Shown one piece after another: positions 25,501 to 39,700 of a DNA stretch of 64,000 nt. A model generated the notes under the pieces. It was not told where the DNA came from. It did not search any database and saw nothing but the letters and a program-made list of their open reading frames with translations. Location: positions 4,434,501 through 4,498,500 of the forward strand of contig JAYKKT010000040.1 of the NCBI GenBank assembly GCA_036023115.1, written 5' to 3'. This DNA comes from Brasenia schreberi (taxonomy: Eukaryota > Streptophyta > Magnoliopsida > Nymphaeales > Cabombaceae). The translations under genes were made by a program, and so were the position numbers. The first letter of the stretch is position 1. Each line of letters opens with the position of its first letter.

Positions 25501-27704
25501 CATCTTCCTTTGACCACCGTTCAAAGTCTATGATGTCTTCACTAGGGCATACTTGCGTTCCCTTGATGATTCCTAACATTACTCTTGATTTGAGAACAAA
25601 CTCTATTGATCTCGCCCATTCTCTATAATTTTTTCATCTAACTTTATATTGGTAATTTAAAATGATTCGATTCTTGAGTTATTTCATACTTGTCGGATTT
25701 TTAAATTCTTCTTTTAATCTCCCCTCCATTAGTTCTCGATTTCAACTACTATTACTATTCCTTTGCTGGCCGCAATTTGAAAGTTTACTTCTGAAATGCT
25801 TCAAGACACCCAAACTCCACAACTATCTACCCTTTTTCTTGACGGAATTAGTAGGCATGCTCGGATACCATGTTGATTCCGATGAGGTTTAAGAGATTGA
25901 AATATGCATAAACAAATTGAAGATAGAATTCTTCTTTGAATCTCCCCTCCATCAATTCTCGATTTTAACAACTCTTACTATTCCTTTGCTGGCCGCAATT
26001 TGAAAGTTTACTTGTACACCCAAACTCCACAACTATTTGAAAGTTTACTTGTACACCCAAACTCCACAACTATCTACACTTTTTCTTGACGGAATTAGTA
26101 ACCATGCTATGATACTATGTTGATTCCGAAGAGGTTTAAGAGATTAAAATATGCAGAAACGGATTTAAGATGAAAATCGGGTGTGAGTCTCCAGTATGGA
26201 GCCGCCACCCTTCTCTTTCTCTCTCTTCTAAATTAGAAGCTGTCGGCTGGTAGGCCCACTTATAACCAACATTATAAAGGACTTTAATATATAAGTGCCA
26301 TTAATGAATCTAATTTAAAGGCACCTTTAAAAACAACTAAGAACATACATTAAACACTAATGACAACCCTAAGAACGAAAGGAAGAAATAGACAACAATA
26401 AAAGAAAACAACAACTACTATGAAATCGATTCTTCAACAATTTTCTATGGGAACACTTTCCTAGGTTTTTCTTCTTTGCTGTATAATTTCCTAACATTTT
26501 ATCCTGAGCTCCTTTTTAGGTTATTCTTGTACATAGTCCACGAATCCTATGTTTATGAAATAATCAAGGGGGGACAAGGAGATATACCCCATTGTAGGTA
26601 TTACAAAAAGTTTAAAACAATAAATTTTGAAACCATCTCTTGAAGCAAAGTTATCTTATAGCCATTGGTAAATTCAATCTTATTGATTGAGGTATATTTG
26701 AGGACATGTACAACTCTGATTTTCTGCAAGCATAAGAGACAATATAGAACGTAGAACTGTAGAAGGTTAAATCAAAGTTGCAATTGTGAACCTATCAATG
26801 CCTTCCCTCAATTTCTTATGAGGTGGTCTGCTAAGCAAGTTCTTCCCTTCCGAATCAGTAAGGGAAGATTTGTCCTTTTATTGGTGTTAGAAATAGTGTT
26901 TTACCCTGGAATTATTAAATGCACCTTTGTGATGAGAACTTCATCGTGGTACTTTGATCTATGGGTTGCTTTTGCTTTTATGATTTTTGTTTTGCATTTT
27001 TTGTGTCTTATATGTTCCACTTCCAACAGGAGAGCCCTTGCAGTGGCAACAGCTGTCTTCATTACAGGTGGTGCTGCTGCATATTTGCACTCTCAAAGAT
27101 ATAAAGGTCTTCCAGGAGGTCGATTTAGAAGGAAGAAAGAAGATGACACTACTGCTGGAAAACCAAATGTTGTGACTAACGGTCTCAATCATGGGAAATT
27201 ACAAAAGAGAAGTGGATTAAAATCCTTGCAAATCCTGGCAAGGATCCTGCTCTCACGTGTCAGAGAAAAGGGGATACAGAACCTTCTGTCTTTGGTTGCT
27301 ATAGCAGTAAGAGTTTTTGATATTTTCTGCTGTGAAATGTTACCATCTCTCTGTTCCAGGTTTATTTATTCAATCTCTTCTTTATAATTGACGTTACTTC
27401 AGTATCTTTTGATGTGAATTGAGATGCTTTACTAGGTTTGTTGGCTTCAAATAAGAAAACGGGTCTCTCTGTTCTCACACAGAGACAGGGAGGGAGTCCA
27501 ACATCTGGGAACTCGGTGCTCTAGTGAATTCCTATACTCTGTCATACTCATAGTCAAACTATCGATGGATGTTTTATCTTTATCATGAAATCTGTTATAC
27601 ATATGATATCATGTATAATGTATAGAATTTTTTGTTCAAATGATTGTTAACCATGCTAAATATCAGTTAGGTTTCCTGGTCGGCACCTAGACAACAGGCT
27701 ATTC

Positions 27705-27743
<39 letters not shown>

Positions 27744-30700
27744 GCATTTATTTTTCTTAATGTGTTTTGATATTTTTGCGTGTAAATGATTATTGAATGT
27801 TAACCAATACTAATGTATGGTGCCTGGTCTCAACTTCTAGACAGGCAGTCCGGGGTTCAGTTCTCATGTCTTCTACACCCTTGCACAAGCTGATGCCAGA
27901 ATATAGCTTCTGAAAAATGAAGGGGCATAGGCAGGACTAGCTGGTGTTCTCATGATTATTCCAAAACTAAAACCAAATCCAACCCCTCTCTCACACAAGT
28001 GGCGACAGTCACATGGATTCTTCCTCAGAACGAGTAGAGAGAAGAAAATTACATGTCATGGAGGCCAATTGCAATCTTGTAACCATGATTGTGAATAAAC
28101 TGAAGCATTTGAACGCATTGTAACATTTTCAAAAGGACGAATAATAGGATGCTTCTTCATTACTGTTTCATTAGTTGCTCATATATGGCCCAGCTTTAGC
28201 TTGACTGGACTAGATGACGGGAGCAGTAGTCTTGGTGGATTTGACTACTTAGGGTGCTATTGAAAATCCCATGAGCAAAACCAAACCAAAAAGTAGGTAT
28301 CCTACACAGCCTGTGGTTATTTGTCCCATCACATAGCTATTCAACAGACTGTCTTGCTGGTATGTGTTGTTTCACAAATACCTACTAAACATAAATGCAT
28401 TAGGTAAATATGTTCTAGATGTCATGTTTTTCATATGATAATGAGGAAGTAGCTTGTTTTGTTTGTTGCAGGTACTAAGAACTGCTACGGGTAATAGGTT
28501 GGCAAAAGTCCAGGGCTTTCTGTTTCAGGCGGCTTTTCTTGGCCACCTGCCTTCTTTTATTCGTCTTATTGCTGAAAACCTGCTTCTATGCTTTCTTCAG
28601 TCTGCCTTGTTTTCAACATCAAAGTACCTGACAGGAGTGTTGGGACTACGTTTCAGAAGGATACTGACTGAGCTTATTCATGCTGACTACTTTCAGGTGA
28701 TTGTGCTGTATGCATGTGACCTGCACTCAAGTGTGGTTGCAATTCACATAATTGTAGCTAGCGCTTCATAGCTCCATCCTGTTATCGTGTTAGCATGCCA
28801 TTGTTGTCACTGGTTTCTAAATTTATATCCTGTTATCTTATTGCAATAAAGTTCAAACTTGATGCCTGGCTTGAGCTGTACATATTGAAGATGCATACAA
28901 TTCTTCAGCCATTGCAAGTTACATGCATGTCCGTCATAAAATACAGTGAATTGGTTTTAATTCTTTCAAAGCTATTTTGCTTGATTATTTTCAGATTTTA
29001 AGATACGATCTTTTGATTCTTCTATCCACTCGATAATACCTTCAAATCAAAGGGATATGCACATGATGGTTTTAAATTTTGAGGATCAAGTAGTTTTATC
29101 TTCGTCAGGTGAAAGGCTCTGGGATAACTGTTTGTTATTTATCTATTTATTTTTCTCTCCCTTAACTTATTTATTATTTCATGAGTTCAAAGTGCTGAAT
29201 GGAAGGGGCAGTAAACCAGTGAGCTCCTTATCCTGAGCTGCTGAGATGACTCAGACCAGGATTGCTTTCACTTTATGCCTTGGTGCAAGAAATAACACCT
29301 TTAAGTACTTTAATTGTTGTTCTCTTTCATGGCAGCCTGAACACATTACTACTTCATCAAGAAATGGGTTTTATTTAAGAATCCTCAAAATGAGGTATTA
29401 ATGAGTGCCTTGTTTGGACTTTGAGCCTTGTCTCTTGTCCAAAATCATCTAAAATTCCATATACAACAACAACAACTAAGCCTTTTCCCGTACTAGATGG
29501 GTCAACTACACGGATTCTTTGTTTCCACAGCCCTATCATAATTTGTAGAATCCATGGTAAATAAGTCTGACAAAGTTTTACGTTGGTTGGGGAAGCCTTG
29601 CACAACCCTCTTCCTTTATCCGGGCTTGGGACCGGCCATGCAAGGGTGATCCCTTACATGGGCGCAGTTATCTAAAATTTCATATGTATTTGGATAATTC
29701 TCAATGAGTATATTGCGAGAAATATTGTGCCTTATTTCATTGATAGATTGACTAATCCATTTCTGTACTGCTTGGTTGCAGAATATGACATATTACAAGA
29801 TGTCACATGTAGATGGTCGAATTAGTAATCCAGAACAGCGGATTGCAAGTGATATACCAAGATTTTGTTCGGAGTTGAGTGAGCTTGTCCAGGAGGACTC
29901 AATGGCTGTTGCTGATGCTCTTCTTTATACCTGGCGTCTGTGTTCTTATGCGAGCCCAAAATATTTTTTCTGGATAATGGTGACCATGCTTTTCTTCATA
30001 TTTCTCAATGAGGACCCTGTACTTTTAAGTGTTGAGCATCACACAAACAGCCGATAGATGGAAATACGTTCCCAAAAATTAGAACTTTGTTCCTTTGTGA
30101 AATGGTGTGATACATGGTACTCAACTGCCTGCTATTTGCCTTGAGGAGCTAGTTCTCCATTTCATGATATAAAAATGGAATCCTTCTGTTAGCTAAGTGC
30201 TCTTCATGTGAGGCATTTGAAAAATTTGCACTCTATCGTGCCACTTGTTCTTGTTGGCAGTGTTGTTAATAGTGTTTTAGCATAACATAGCAGAAGAATC
30301 ATAAATATAGGGCAGCATAAGGACAAGTTACGTAACGCATAACGAAGGGTGTATGAATTAGTATAAAAGGACTTTAAAATTAATAAGAATTATGCTGCAA
30401 ATGAAACATGAAAAGTTGTAAGATATGGACAATCCTAAATGCACAATAGTGAAAAAATAAATACAACATATAAAGAAAAAGCAATTAGTGCAGTTTTCTG
30501 AGTTGGAAGTGCAAAAAATATGTAAGTTATGAGGCATTACAATTTATTATCATCTCACAAACTAAAATATCAAGTCAAGATGAAATACAAAAATGTCACT
30601 TTAATTAAAAAATCTAAATAGAAATAGAAAATGAAGTGCTGTGAAAGATAACAGGTTTTACCTTATTTATTTATAGTTATATGCTCAAATTACAGTTCGT

Positions 30701-33700
30701 ATACAATAGTCAAACAAATGTTCATATTTGCCCAACTATGGTAAATAATGTACATGAAAGGAAACTTATTTTTTAAAGTTTCTAATTTTTTCCCCTGGTA
30801 TTAGAACATAAGGTAATATTATGTCTTAATTTAATTTTTGAAAATATTAAGTTTAATTAAAACATTAAGAGTCAGACACGTAATGTAATTTGGCAGTAAC
30901 GCGTAACACCTTAAATTTGCTATTGGAACCTAAGAGTTGTTTCTTCAAATATTTAAAATATCATTTTTAACTACTTTTAATGAACTCAAATAAGAGGGTA
31001 TTTGCTTATTTACATGTAATGTCTTAAGTAAAGGAGAATACAATGAAAACAAGCCATGTATGAATGGTATTACATGCAAATAAGCCATGCATGAATAGCC
31101 ATAAACATCATGTTATAAATAGCAATAAACGTTATCATAGTATGATATACAAATATATAAAATAAACTACAGAATAGCATGTGCTATACACGCTATCATA
31201 CCACAGGTACGTAGCATGTTCTACATAGCTCATATAGCCATGCTATAGTACAAATGTGCTTTAGCAGTGTGCTATATAACGCTTTGATGGTGTAGCATGC
31301 TGTTAAGAACATTGCTTTTGGTACCAAATTAAATCTTGAACTCTTCAAATTTGGAATTGTTTTGCATGATAAATGGCTTTAAGTTCATGCCAAACCATCT
31401 GAATTGTTATTTTCCTCTTCTTGCTTTTATGATGAATGGTTTAACCTTTTCTGTCATAAATGTCGTAATAAATGGTATCATGCAAGATATGATTGAGAAA
31501 ATTGCATCAGCAATTGATTTGTATTTGCAAGGTTTCCTGTGCCTATTCTTTCCCCTGTTTTAATAGTATACCCTGGAATCTGATACTTCTGCTGGTTATG
31601 TAGGCATATGTGCTTGGTGCAGGGTTTGTTGTAAGAAACTTCTCTCCTGCTTTTGGCAAACTGATGTCAAAGGAGCAGCAGTTGGAAGGGGATTACCGGC
31701 AATTGCACTCTCGGCTAAGGACCCATGCAGAAAGTATTGCTTTTTATGGGGGTGAGAAAAGGGAATCAGGCTACATACGAGATCAGTTCAAAACACTTGT
31801 TGGTCATATGAATCTTGTCCTCCATGACCACTGGTGGTTTGGCATGGTTCAAGACTTTCTTTTGAAGTACCTCGGTGCAACAGTTGCTGTAATACTGATA
31901 ATTGAGCCGTTCTTTTCTGGATCTCTGAAGCCTGATGCCTCTACTGTTGGACGAGCAGAAATGTTAAGCAACCTTAGATACCACACAAGTGTGATTATTT
32001 CGCTTTTTCAGTCGCTCGGAACACTTTCTGTCAGTGCACGACGGCTTAATCGCCTCAGGTTACTGGTTTTCTAATTTGATTAGTATTAGCATGTATCTTA
32101 TACCATTTTCCATGCCCATTGTTATGTCATACAAACCTTGGTTTTTCTACTTTTTTTCTCTTTAAAATATATGTAGAAAATCTAGTAGTATCAACTTTCA
32201 AGTTAAGAATCGCTTTGTTGACCAAATATGTGTTGCGTCAACTGCTTTTTCTTTTGAATCATGGAATGAATGATGCGACTTGCTTAGCAATTTTCTCGGT
32301 CTCTTTGTCCATTCCTCTCTCTCTCTCTCTCTTTTTGTCTCTGCAATTCATATATTGTATATCGCTTGCTACAGAGGCATTTTCGTATCATTGAGTGATG
32401 TGACTTGATTTTAACTTTATCATCATCATCTTCTTCCTTTCTCACTCTCACTCTTCTTTCTTTTTTCTTCTCCTCCATCGCCTCTCTTTTCATTCTTCAT
32501 TCCTTAATATCCTTATTTATTACCTTTTGTTCATGAACTTTTAGTATATAATATGCTACACCATTTGCTACGTTGGCAGTTGGTGCACATTGATAAGCCT
32601 TGACAGTATTACTTCCCACTTGATTTTTTTCCATCATTTGGGTTCTTTTTTGGCAGTGGTTATGCTGATCGTATCCATGAGTTAATGGTAATTGCGAAAG
32701 AGCTTAGTGCTAAAGATAAATCTCTTCAGAATATTCTATCCAAAAAATATGAAAGTGAGGGAAACTATATCGAGTTTTCAGGTGTAAAGGTACTTGGTGT
32801 ACTATTCGTGTGCTATGTTTATTTCCTTGGTTGCTACTGAAAACTTTGTAACTTGCTACTGATATCTGACTATATTTAGGTGGTAACGCCAACTGGCAAT
32901 GTCCTTGTGAAAGATTTAACTCTTAAGGTGGAGCAAGGCTCTAATTTATTGATCACAGGTATGTGCCTTTTGAAAAGTTTTCTTTCTGTTTCTTTTATTT
33001 ACAAGTACCTAAATACACTATATGTCACTTGAGAGTAATGTGTTGGTATTCCTAGTTCATGTGTATAATATTGTGTGTTGTATGTGTGTATAGTGAATCA
33101 TGACTCTGATTTGAATATGGTTTATTGTCATGAGGATAACCAGACCTGGAAATGATGAAGTCTGCAGTTAGGATCTCTTTTTGCTGGCAAAAGTAGTTAG
33201 TCACTGAAGAAAGTCAAAATGTTAATGCTTGTATTTGTTTTGGAAGCTAATACTTTCTTTCTTGGCAAAGGACCAAATGGAAGTGGAAAAAGTTCTCTCT
33301 TTCGAGTCCTTGGAGGTCTTTGGCCATTGGTTTCTGGTCATATTGTTAAGCCCGGTCTTAGTTCAGACCTCAACAAGGAGATATTTTATGTGCCTCAAAG
33401 ACCATATACAGCTGTGGGAACGCTTCGTGATCAGTTGATTTATCCTCTTACTGCAGATCAAGAGGGTTGAACCACTCACAGATAGTGGGATGGTGGAGCT
33501 ATTGAAAAATGTATAGTTCACATCTAATCCCATGTCTTTCTCCAGTGTCACATAAATATGTAGCAGACTTTATTTATAATTTTTGACGTTATTATTCATT
33601 GGAATTGCATGTATATGTATTCAAGGTTGACCTTGAATACCTGTTGGACCGTTACCGCCTGAAAAAGAGATAAACTGGGGTGATGAACTTTCATTAGGTG

Positions 33701-36700
33701 AGCAACAGAGATTAGGCATGGCTAGACTTTTCTACCATAAGCCAAAATTTGCAACTGACATGGAAGAACGCTTTTGTACAAAAGTCCGAGCAATGGGGAC
33801 ATCATGTATTACGATATCCCACAGGCCTGCCCTAGTGGCTTTTCATGATTTGGTATTGTCCTTGGATGGGGAAGGTGGTTGGGATGTCTGTCGTAGGAGG
33901 TAATCTCTCTACCTAGCTTGGTCCCTTTGGGGCGTCCTTTGTAATAGCTCGAATGTTGTTAACTTTTTGGCTTTCAGGGAGAGTGTATTTAATGCTAAAG
34001 ATCCAAGGGTTGGCCTCCTAGAAGCATCTGGAACAGATCGCCAAGCAGATGCAATGGTTGTTCAAAGAGCTTTTGCATCTGAGAATAAGGTTGTGGTGAA
34101 TCTGGTGATTATTTTTGGTTCCCTTATTGGATTTCATTTAAAGCAAGCATTATCTTTTAATTAGCTTACTTTAATATTGGTGCTATGGGTTTGTTTCGAT
34201 TTCTCAATTTGTAGCAGGAAACTTCAGTTGGTAGTCCAAAATTCGCTGATTCATACATAAAGGAGGTGTTAGCCAGGTCACCGGTTGCTGACTATCGGTT
34301 TCAGTTACCTGATGTACCGTTGTTACAGAAATCTCCAAGACCTACATCAGTTAGAGTAGCTAATATGCTTAAAATACTGGTATGGCTTCTTCTTGATTGG
34401 TAACATTTTGTTGCTGAATTTTTTATTACTATGTTGAAGCTGTTCTCCACTTCTAGCTACTTGTAGAATTCTTGTTCGGGACTAGTGTTTTTACTTCCTC
34501 CTTCCTCTCCACCTCTTCCCTTTTTCATATTCTTTGAATAAGAGCTGGTGCAACGATCACTTTCAAGTTTGGTTGCAAACCCATTTTTCTTTAGTTTATC
34601 TATGCCTTCTAGCTGTTTGCTGGATTATCTTTTGGTGAATTTACAGTTTCTACTTTTCCCAATTAATCTATAGTTTTACCCTTCTGTTATATAATATTTC
34701 AGGTTCAAAGATATTGTCATTTCATTTCCACCTGACTGTTTGCCACTTTTGCTCCTACGTGATTCTTTTAATTTGTCTATATATAAAAGCAACAGGTTGA
34801 ATTGGTTCCTAGTATTTTGTTTTTTTAATCCTGAGATAACTGAATCTAGTGTGCACCATAGCTAGTTACTCAAACCAATATATACATGTGTTTTGAAGGC
34901 ACTAAGTTGGAGATAAGAGTTTTGAATATGCCAACATGTAGGATTCATTGATCTCTGCAAGTCTATTTGGTGTTACATTTACAGTGTCGGAAATGATGCT
35001 GAATCATGTTTGTCTAAGGTGTATTCATGTGCACATGAAAGCTAATTCCCTGTGGACACTGGACAATATAAGATAATTGCAATGCAGTTGCTCAAGCTTG
35101 TAATATATGTGGATAAAAAAGGTTTCATTAGGATATTAATTTTAGTTACGGGAACTATGTGTTGCAGTGCAATAGCCATAGTCCCATGTACTTGCCAAAG
35201 GGCTCCTTTTTCACTCCGAGACTAGATATTTTGAGGTTTGGGTGCCATTAGGTTGAGATATTTTGAACAAAAAGTCAGTTGCATCTTGAAATAGTTCACA
35301 CAGCAAAAATCCTGAAGATGTGATTGAAGAAGTCTGCCAAATAAGAAGCACAATGCATGTATAGTCTGGTACAGATTGCTGCTACTTGAGTTAACTTGCA
35401 GTTCAGCAAGATCCATTTAGAGATAAAAATCCTCTGAAGCATCTAATGTTGTAGACTTTTAGATAAATGTGCTTTTCAAGTTTCAAACAATGTGGCTATA
35501 TGTGGGTACTCTGCTTCTGAGTTGAAAGTAAAAGAAAAAGGTAGATTGGTATTGCTCTGTTAAGGGAAATTGAAACAAAACAAAGGAGATGGGCCCAAAA
35601 ATGCTGCCTCCTGATCTGAAGCGCATGGTTTCTATTCATAACATTGAAACACTGTCATGGACAAAGAGCACAATGAGCCACAACTCACCTGGGTAGGGGG
35701 TTGACTCATAAGTTGAAGGTCATGAGTTCGATACCCAGGGCATGCATTTGGCCTCCCCACTTTAGAAAAAAAGGGTCATAATGGACTAAGACCCAAACAA
35801 ATCAATCTTGTTGGGAGAAAAGTTTATTTCTGGATCTGGAATGGTAAATAAAATAGGAAGTGGATAAAGTCATTGGTTGAAGTGACTTTTGGCATCACAG
35901 GAAGGATGAAAGACACATTTGTGTTTTCTTAATAGATGGAAAGGTGACAGTGTTTCTTCTTGAGGAGTTTCATTTGCTTGAGTAGGAAGAAGTGGAAGTT
36001 ACCTTGAAGGGTAGGATGGGGCTCTTATGAAAGGGCTTATGAGTGGGTGTTCTATTTGGGACAAAGAAGAGTTAGACTCTGAAGAGGAGGTGAAAAAGAG
36101 AATGCTAGGAGCTGCGAATATGGAGAAAGGCTTCATACATTTGGTGTTTGAGTGATGTAAGAAAAGGGAAGGGCTTCGTGTGTCTCCAAGCTGTCTGGTT
36201 TCTGTGATGATGTGTTATCCCTGTTTAGAAGTAAATCCCTCTTGTAAACCCTATCTCCTTATGAATTAGGGGATTTTGTCGACACCCTGTCAAAACATGC
36301 AGTATGTTCGCCTAGTTTTTTGCTTTCCATTTCTTAGATGCATGTATACCCACCTCCAATCTCAAATCTATCCATCATTAGGAACTGGGCTAAAGTCCTC
36401 AAAATCATGACAGGCTTATCTACGTTGTATTGGTGAAAAATAGAGTATGTATGAATAGGTTTATGCAAAATTTTGAAGTTCTGCTAATAGATAGAGTTTG
36501 TGTACAAAAGAAACAAGTAGAACTTTATCTTTACTCTCACAAACTCCTCTAAATGGTTACTTGTTAATGGGATGCATCCATTTGTACGGTTGTGCATATG
36601 CATGTGTAGTTACTGTCTAAAAAGTGAAATAGATTTGCAGTGACCAGGGCCACCAACTGAGCTGAAATAATGGATGCAGTGATTGATTTAACTCGAGACG

Positions 36701-39700
36701 TATTGCAGGTCAACCTGCTGGAAAGTTCTAAAGCTTCCTGTGCTTCATATACCAAGGGATACATAAAACACTACCTACAATGTAATGCTGTCATTTTGTA
36801 GGTACCCTCTCTGCTTGATAAGCAAGGATCACAACTGTTTGCTGTAGCTTTACTTGTCATTTCTAGAACATGGATTTCAGATCGTATTGCTTCTTTGAAT
36901 GGTAAGTTTTTTGTCATTCCGTATATTCTGATGCACTTACAATTCTTGCAGCTGAAGCTTTGTTTTTTAATCTATTGGTATCATAGGCACTACCGTAAAG
37001 TATGTGCTGGAGCAGGATAAAGCAGCCTTTATTCGGTTGATTGGCGTTTGTGTCCTGCAAAGTGCTGCATCAGCTTTCGTTGCCCCTTCCCTTAGGTTAA
37101 CTATTTCAATCTTGGTTCTAGTTCACATCCACTTCATGACATTTTCATCATTCTCAACTGATGAAGTTGTAAAATCTCAGACTTCATGTACTACTAACAA
37201 ATACTGCTTGCTGCATGCTGAAAAGGAAACAAGTACTTTTTCCCCGTGCCTGGTTTTCTTTTGAAGTGTTTTCTCTTGTGGTTTTAGAAAGCCTGATACA
37301 TAATATTTGAGAAAGTTACAGTAATGGTTTATTTGGCATAGAATATTTTAAATTGTGCAAGTAATGATGTCCACAACTTTGGGATGTGTGCACCTGAATG
37401 TCTTTTTCTATTTATTATCTTGTGTAGTTGTCATGTTTATGGATGTTGAATTTGTCACATGAGAAACCTGTTGAGAAATGTTGAGATCTGCGTCGGGTCC
37501 CAAGACTGGACCTGTGCAGATATGTTATCCCTGGTTTGTATCAGCTTTATTTAATAGGGGTGAATATGTCTTTTAAGTTAGAACAACCTATAAATTAGAA
37601 TTAGGGCTGTCATTAGTTGTGTAAATGCAACTGCCAATGTAAGGGGGCGCATAACACAAGGTTGAATGCAGGCAAATCTGAGTAATATGCACATTTGTAA
37701 GTGATTTCTGATATTTTTATTCAATAAATAATTCGGTTTTAACATGGTATGAGAGCCTACATGGCTGGCGTATTGATGCGCAAACATTGATTGATGTGAC
37801 AGATATGTGGGTTCAGTTTTTCTTTATCGTTTTTTATTTTTTGTGTGAATCATGATGTCACACAAGGGAAAGGGCCCATAAATACCATTTCCTGTCTATG
37901 ACACTAATGGTAGTGATAAAATAGACTCCTTCGACATCACAAGTGTAAAACTTGATGGAAGGAATTATCTGGAATGGTTCAGATATGTTGAGTTAGCAGT
38001 TTTGGCAAGGGGGAGATGGCCATACTTGACGATTCTAAGGCCCGAAGAATATGATTTGGCATACCCAAAATGCTGGAAAGAAGATGCCCTAGTTTCATCC
38101 TGGTTATTACAATCTGTCTCCAGCAATTAGTCGCACCTTTATGTATTTAAATTCTGCTTCCGAAATCTGGAGAGTGACTTTTGAATCCTACTCCTGACAA
38201 AAGAATGTTGCTAAATAATATGAGATCCTCGAAAAGATTCAGAAATGTAAAGAAGGGGTCAGATCCATTAGTGACTATTATGCTGAGTTGAGAGGTCTCT
38301 GGGATGAACTCCAATTCTACACATCATTAAAATGTGCGGCATGTTGAAGACAATGAACAATTGATGCTGAAAAAGGAAAGTTTTGATTTGCTTTGCGGCG
38401 TCTCAACAACGAGTATGAATCTCTTAAGGTGCACATATTAGGTAGAGAGGAAGTTCCCCCCTTAGGTACATTGTATTCTCTACTCCTACGTGAGGAAGAT
38501 TGAAGGACATTAGAGAAAGAGCCTACACTCAACATTGAACAAACTGCATTTATGGGTAAAACAAAAGTTCAATCAACAAGGAGCCGTGGAGGTCATCAAG
38601 GTACATGCCATGGCAAAATGTCTCTAGACGAAAAGGAGAAATTGAAATGTACACAATGTGGAAAAACTCGGCATACAAAAGAATATTATTGGGAATTAAT
38701 TGGGAAACAAAATTATCCCTAGAATCTTGGCAACTCAGCTCACATATCTGATCTCTGAACATCTTCACGAAATTATGAAGAGACTTGAAGGTCTTGAGTC
38801 ACGACTAAGTGATAGAAGCCGTACTTCCACTTCCTAATCTGCCATGGCACATCAGTCTTCCTTCTCTAAGGGTAATATCTGAAAACCCACTTCCTCTAGA
38901 GTTTGGGTTATTGACTCGGGAGCCACATACCACATGGTAGACAATCAGTCACTTCTTTCAGAGTACACACCACTCCAATCTCAAGACCTCATTCGACTGG
39001 TTGATGGCTCACACATATATTGTGGGCAAGGGCAATGTGCAAACTTCATTAGCTACCTTGTCTAATGTTCTTCATGTTCCCATTTTTCCTATTAACCTTC
39101 TTTCTGGTAGTTCTCTCACAAAAACTTTAAACTTCTCTATCACCTTCTCTCTTCTTGGTTGTGTTTTTTATGATTTGAAGACGAGGAAGGTCTTTGGTCA
39201 TGGTAGTTTACAACGGGGTCTTTATATCATGGAGACTTCCTTAACTGGCAGATCCTCTCTTGTGAAATCATCACGTGGAGCGGACATCCGACTGTGGCAT
39301 ACTTGCTTGAGTCATTTTCCTCCCTCCAAACTTAGTTATGTTGTCCTTGATCTACTTATTGAGTCCAATAATGTAACCATTGAATGCGATGCTTGTTAGC
39401 GAGCTAAGCATCAAAGAGTCCCATTCCCTCTTAGTGAGTCTAGGCAGTCCGAATCATTTGAACTAATCCATTCAGATGTTTGGGGTCTCATATGAGTTCC
39501 TTCCATTTCAGGTCATCGATATTTTGTTTCCTTATTGATGATTGTACTCGTCTTTCTTTCATCTACTTAATGAAATCAAAGGTTGAAGTTTCAGTCATTT
39601 TTCTTGCTGTCCACAAATTTATCATTACTTAGTTTAATGTCTCAAAATTCTTCGTTCTAATAATAGGAGGAGTTTACGAGTGAACCACTCAAAGACTACC

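Larger units (their letters stand above)
20501..26439 (-). mobile_element. Ty1/copia LTR retrotransposon 1 (minus, in ABCD1 intron 1)
   Basis: A direct LTR pair at 20501-20829 and 26118-26439 flanks a minus-strand copia body. A gag piece ([16 protein letters not shown], 25283-25471) is followed by decayed integrase (about 22.95-23.45 kb), RT with a VDVDDIVIF catalytic box near 21790, and RNase H ending [14 protein letters not shown] (20.9-21.1 kb). The tRNA-Met-type primer site TAGTATCATAGC (minus, 26106-26117) abuts the 5' LTR. A purine tract (TTGAGGGGAG) abuts the 3' LTR. Stops are frequent and no complete pol frame remains. No convincing TSD. A LINE has inserted inside it. Confidence 0.9.

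Noticed and set aside
20880..26400. Possible independent host gene inside intron 1
   Set aside because: All recognisable pieces are copia gag, integrase, RT and RNase H or LINE RT, bounded by LTRs.
26818..27387. 189-codon ORF taken as a whole gene
   Set aside because: Only 27030-27306 matches ABCD1; the rest is intron on either side with good AG and GT sites.
32284..32493. Minus-strand ORF rich in Lys, Arg and Glu
   Set aside because: Antisense of a CT-rich intron stretch; low complexity.
33004..33270. Plus-strand ORF start in frame with NBD1
   Set aside because: The Met at 33219 lies in intron 7; the splice from 32958 to 33271 rebuilds the Walker A loop precisely.
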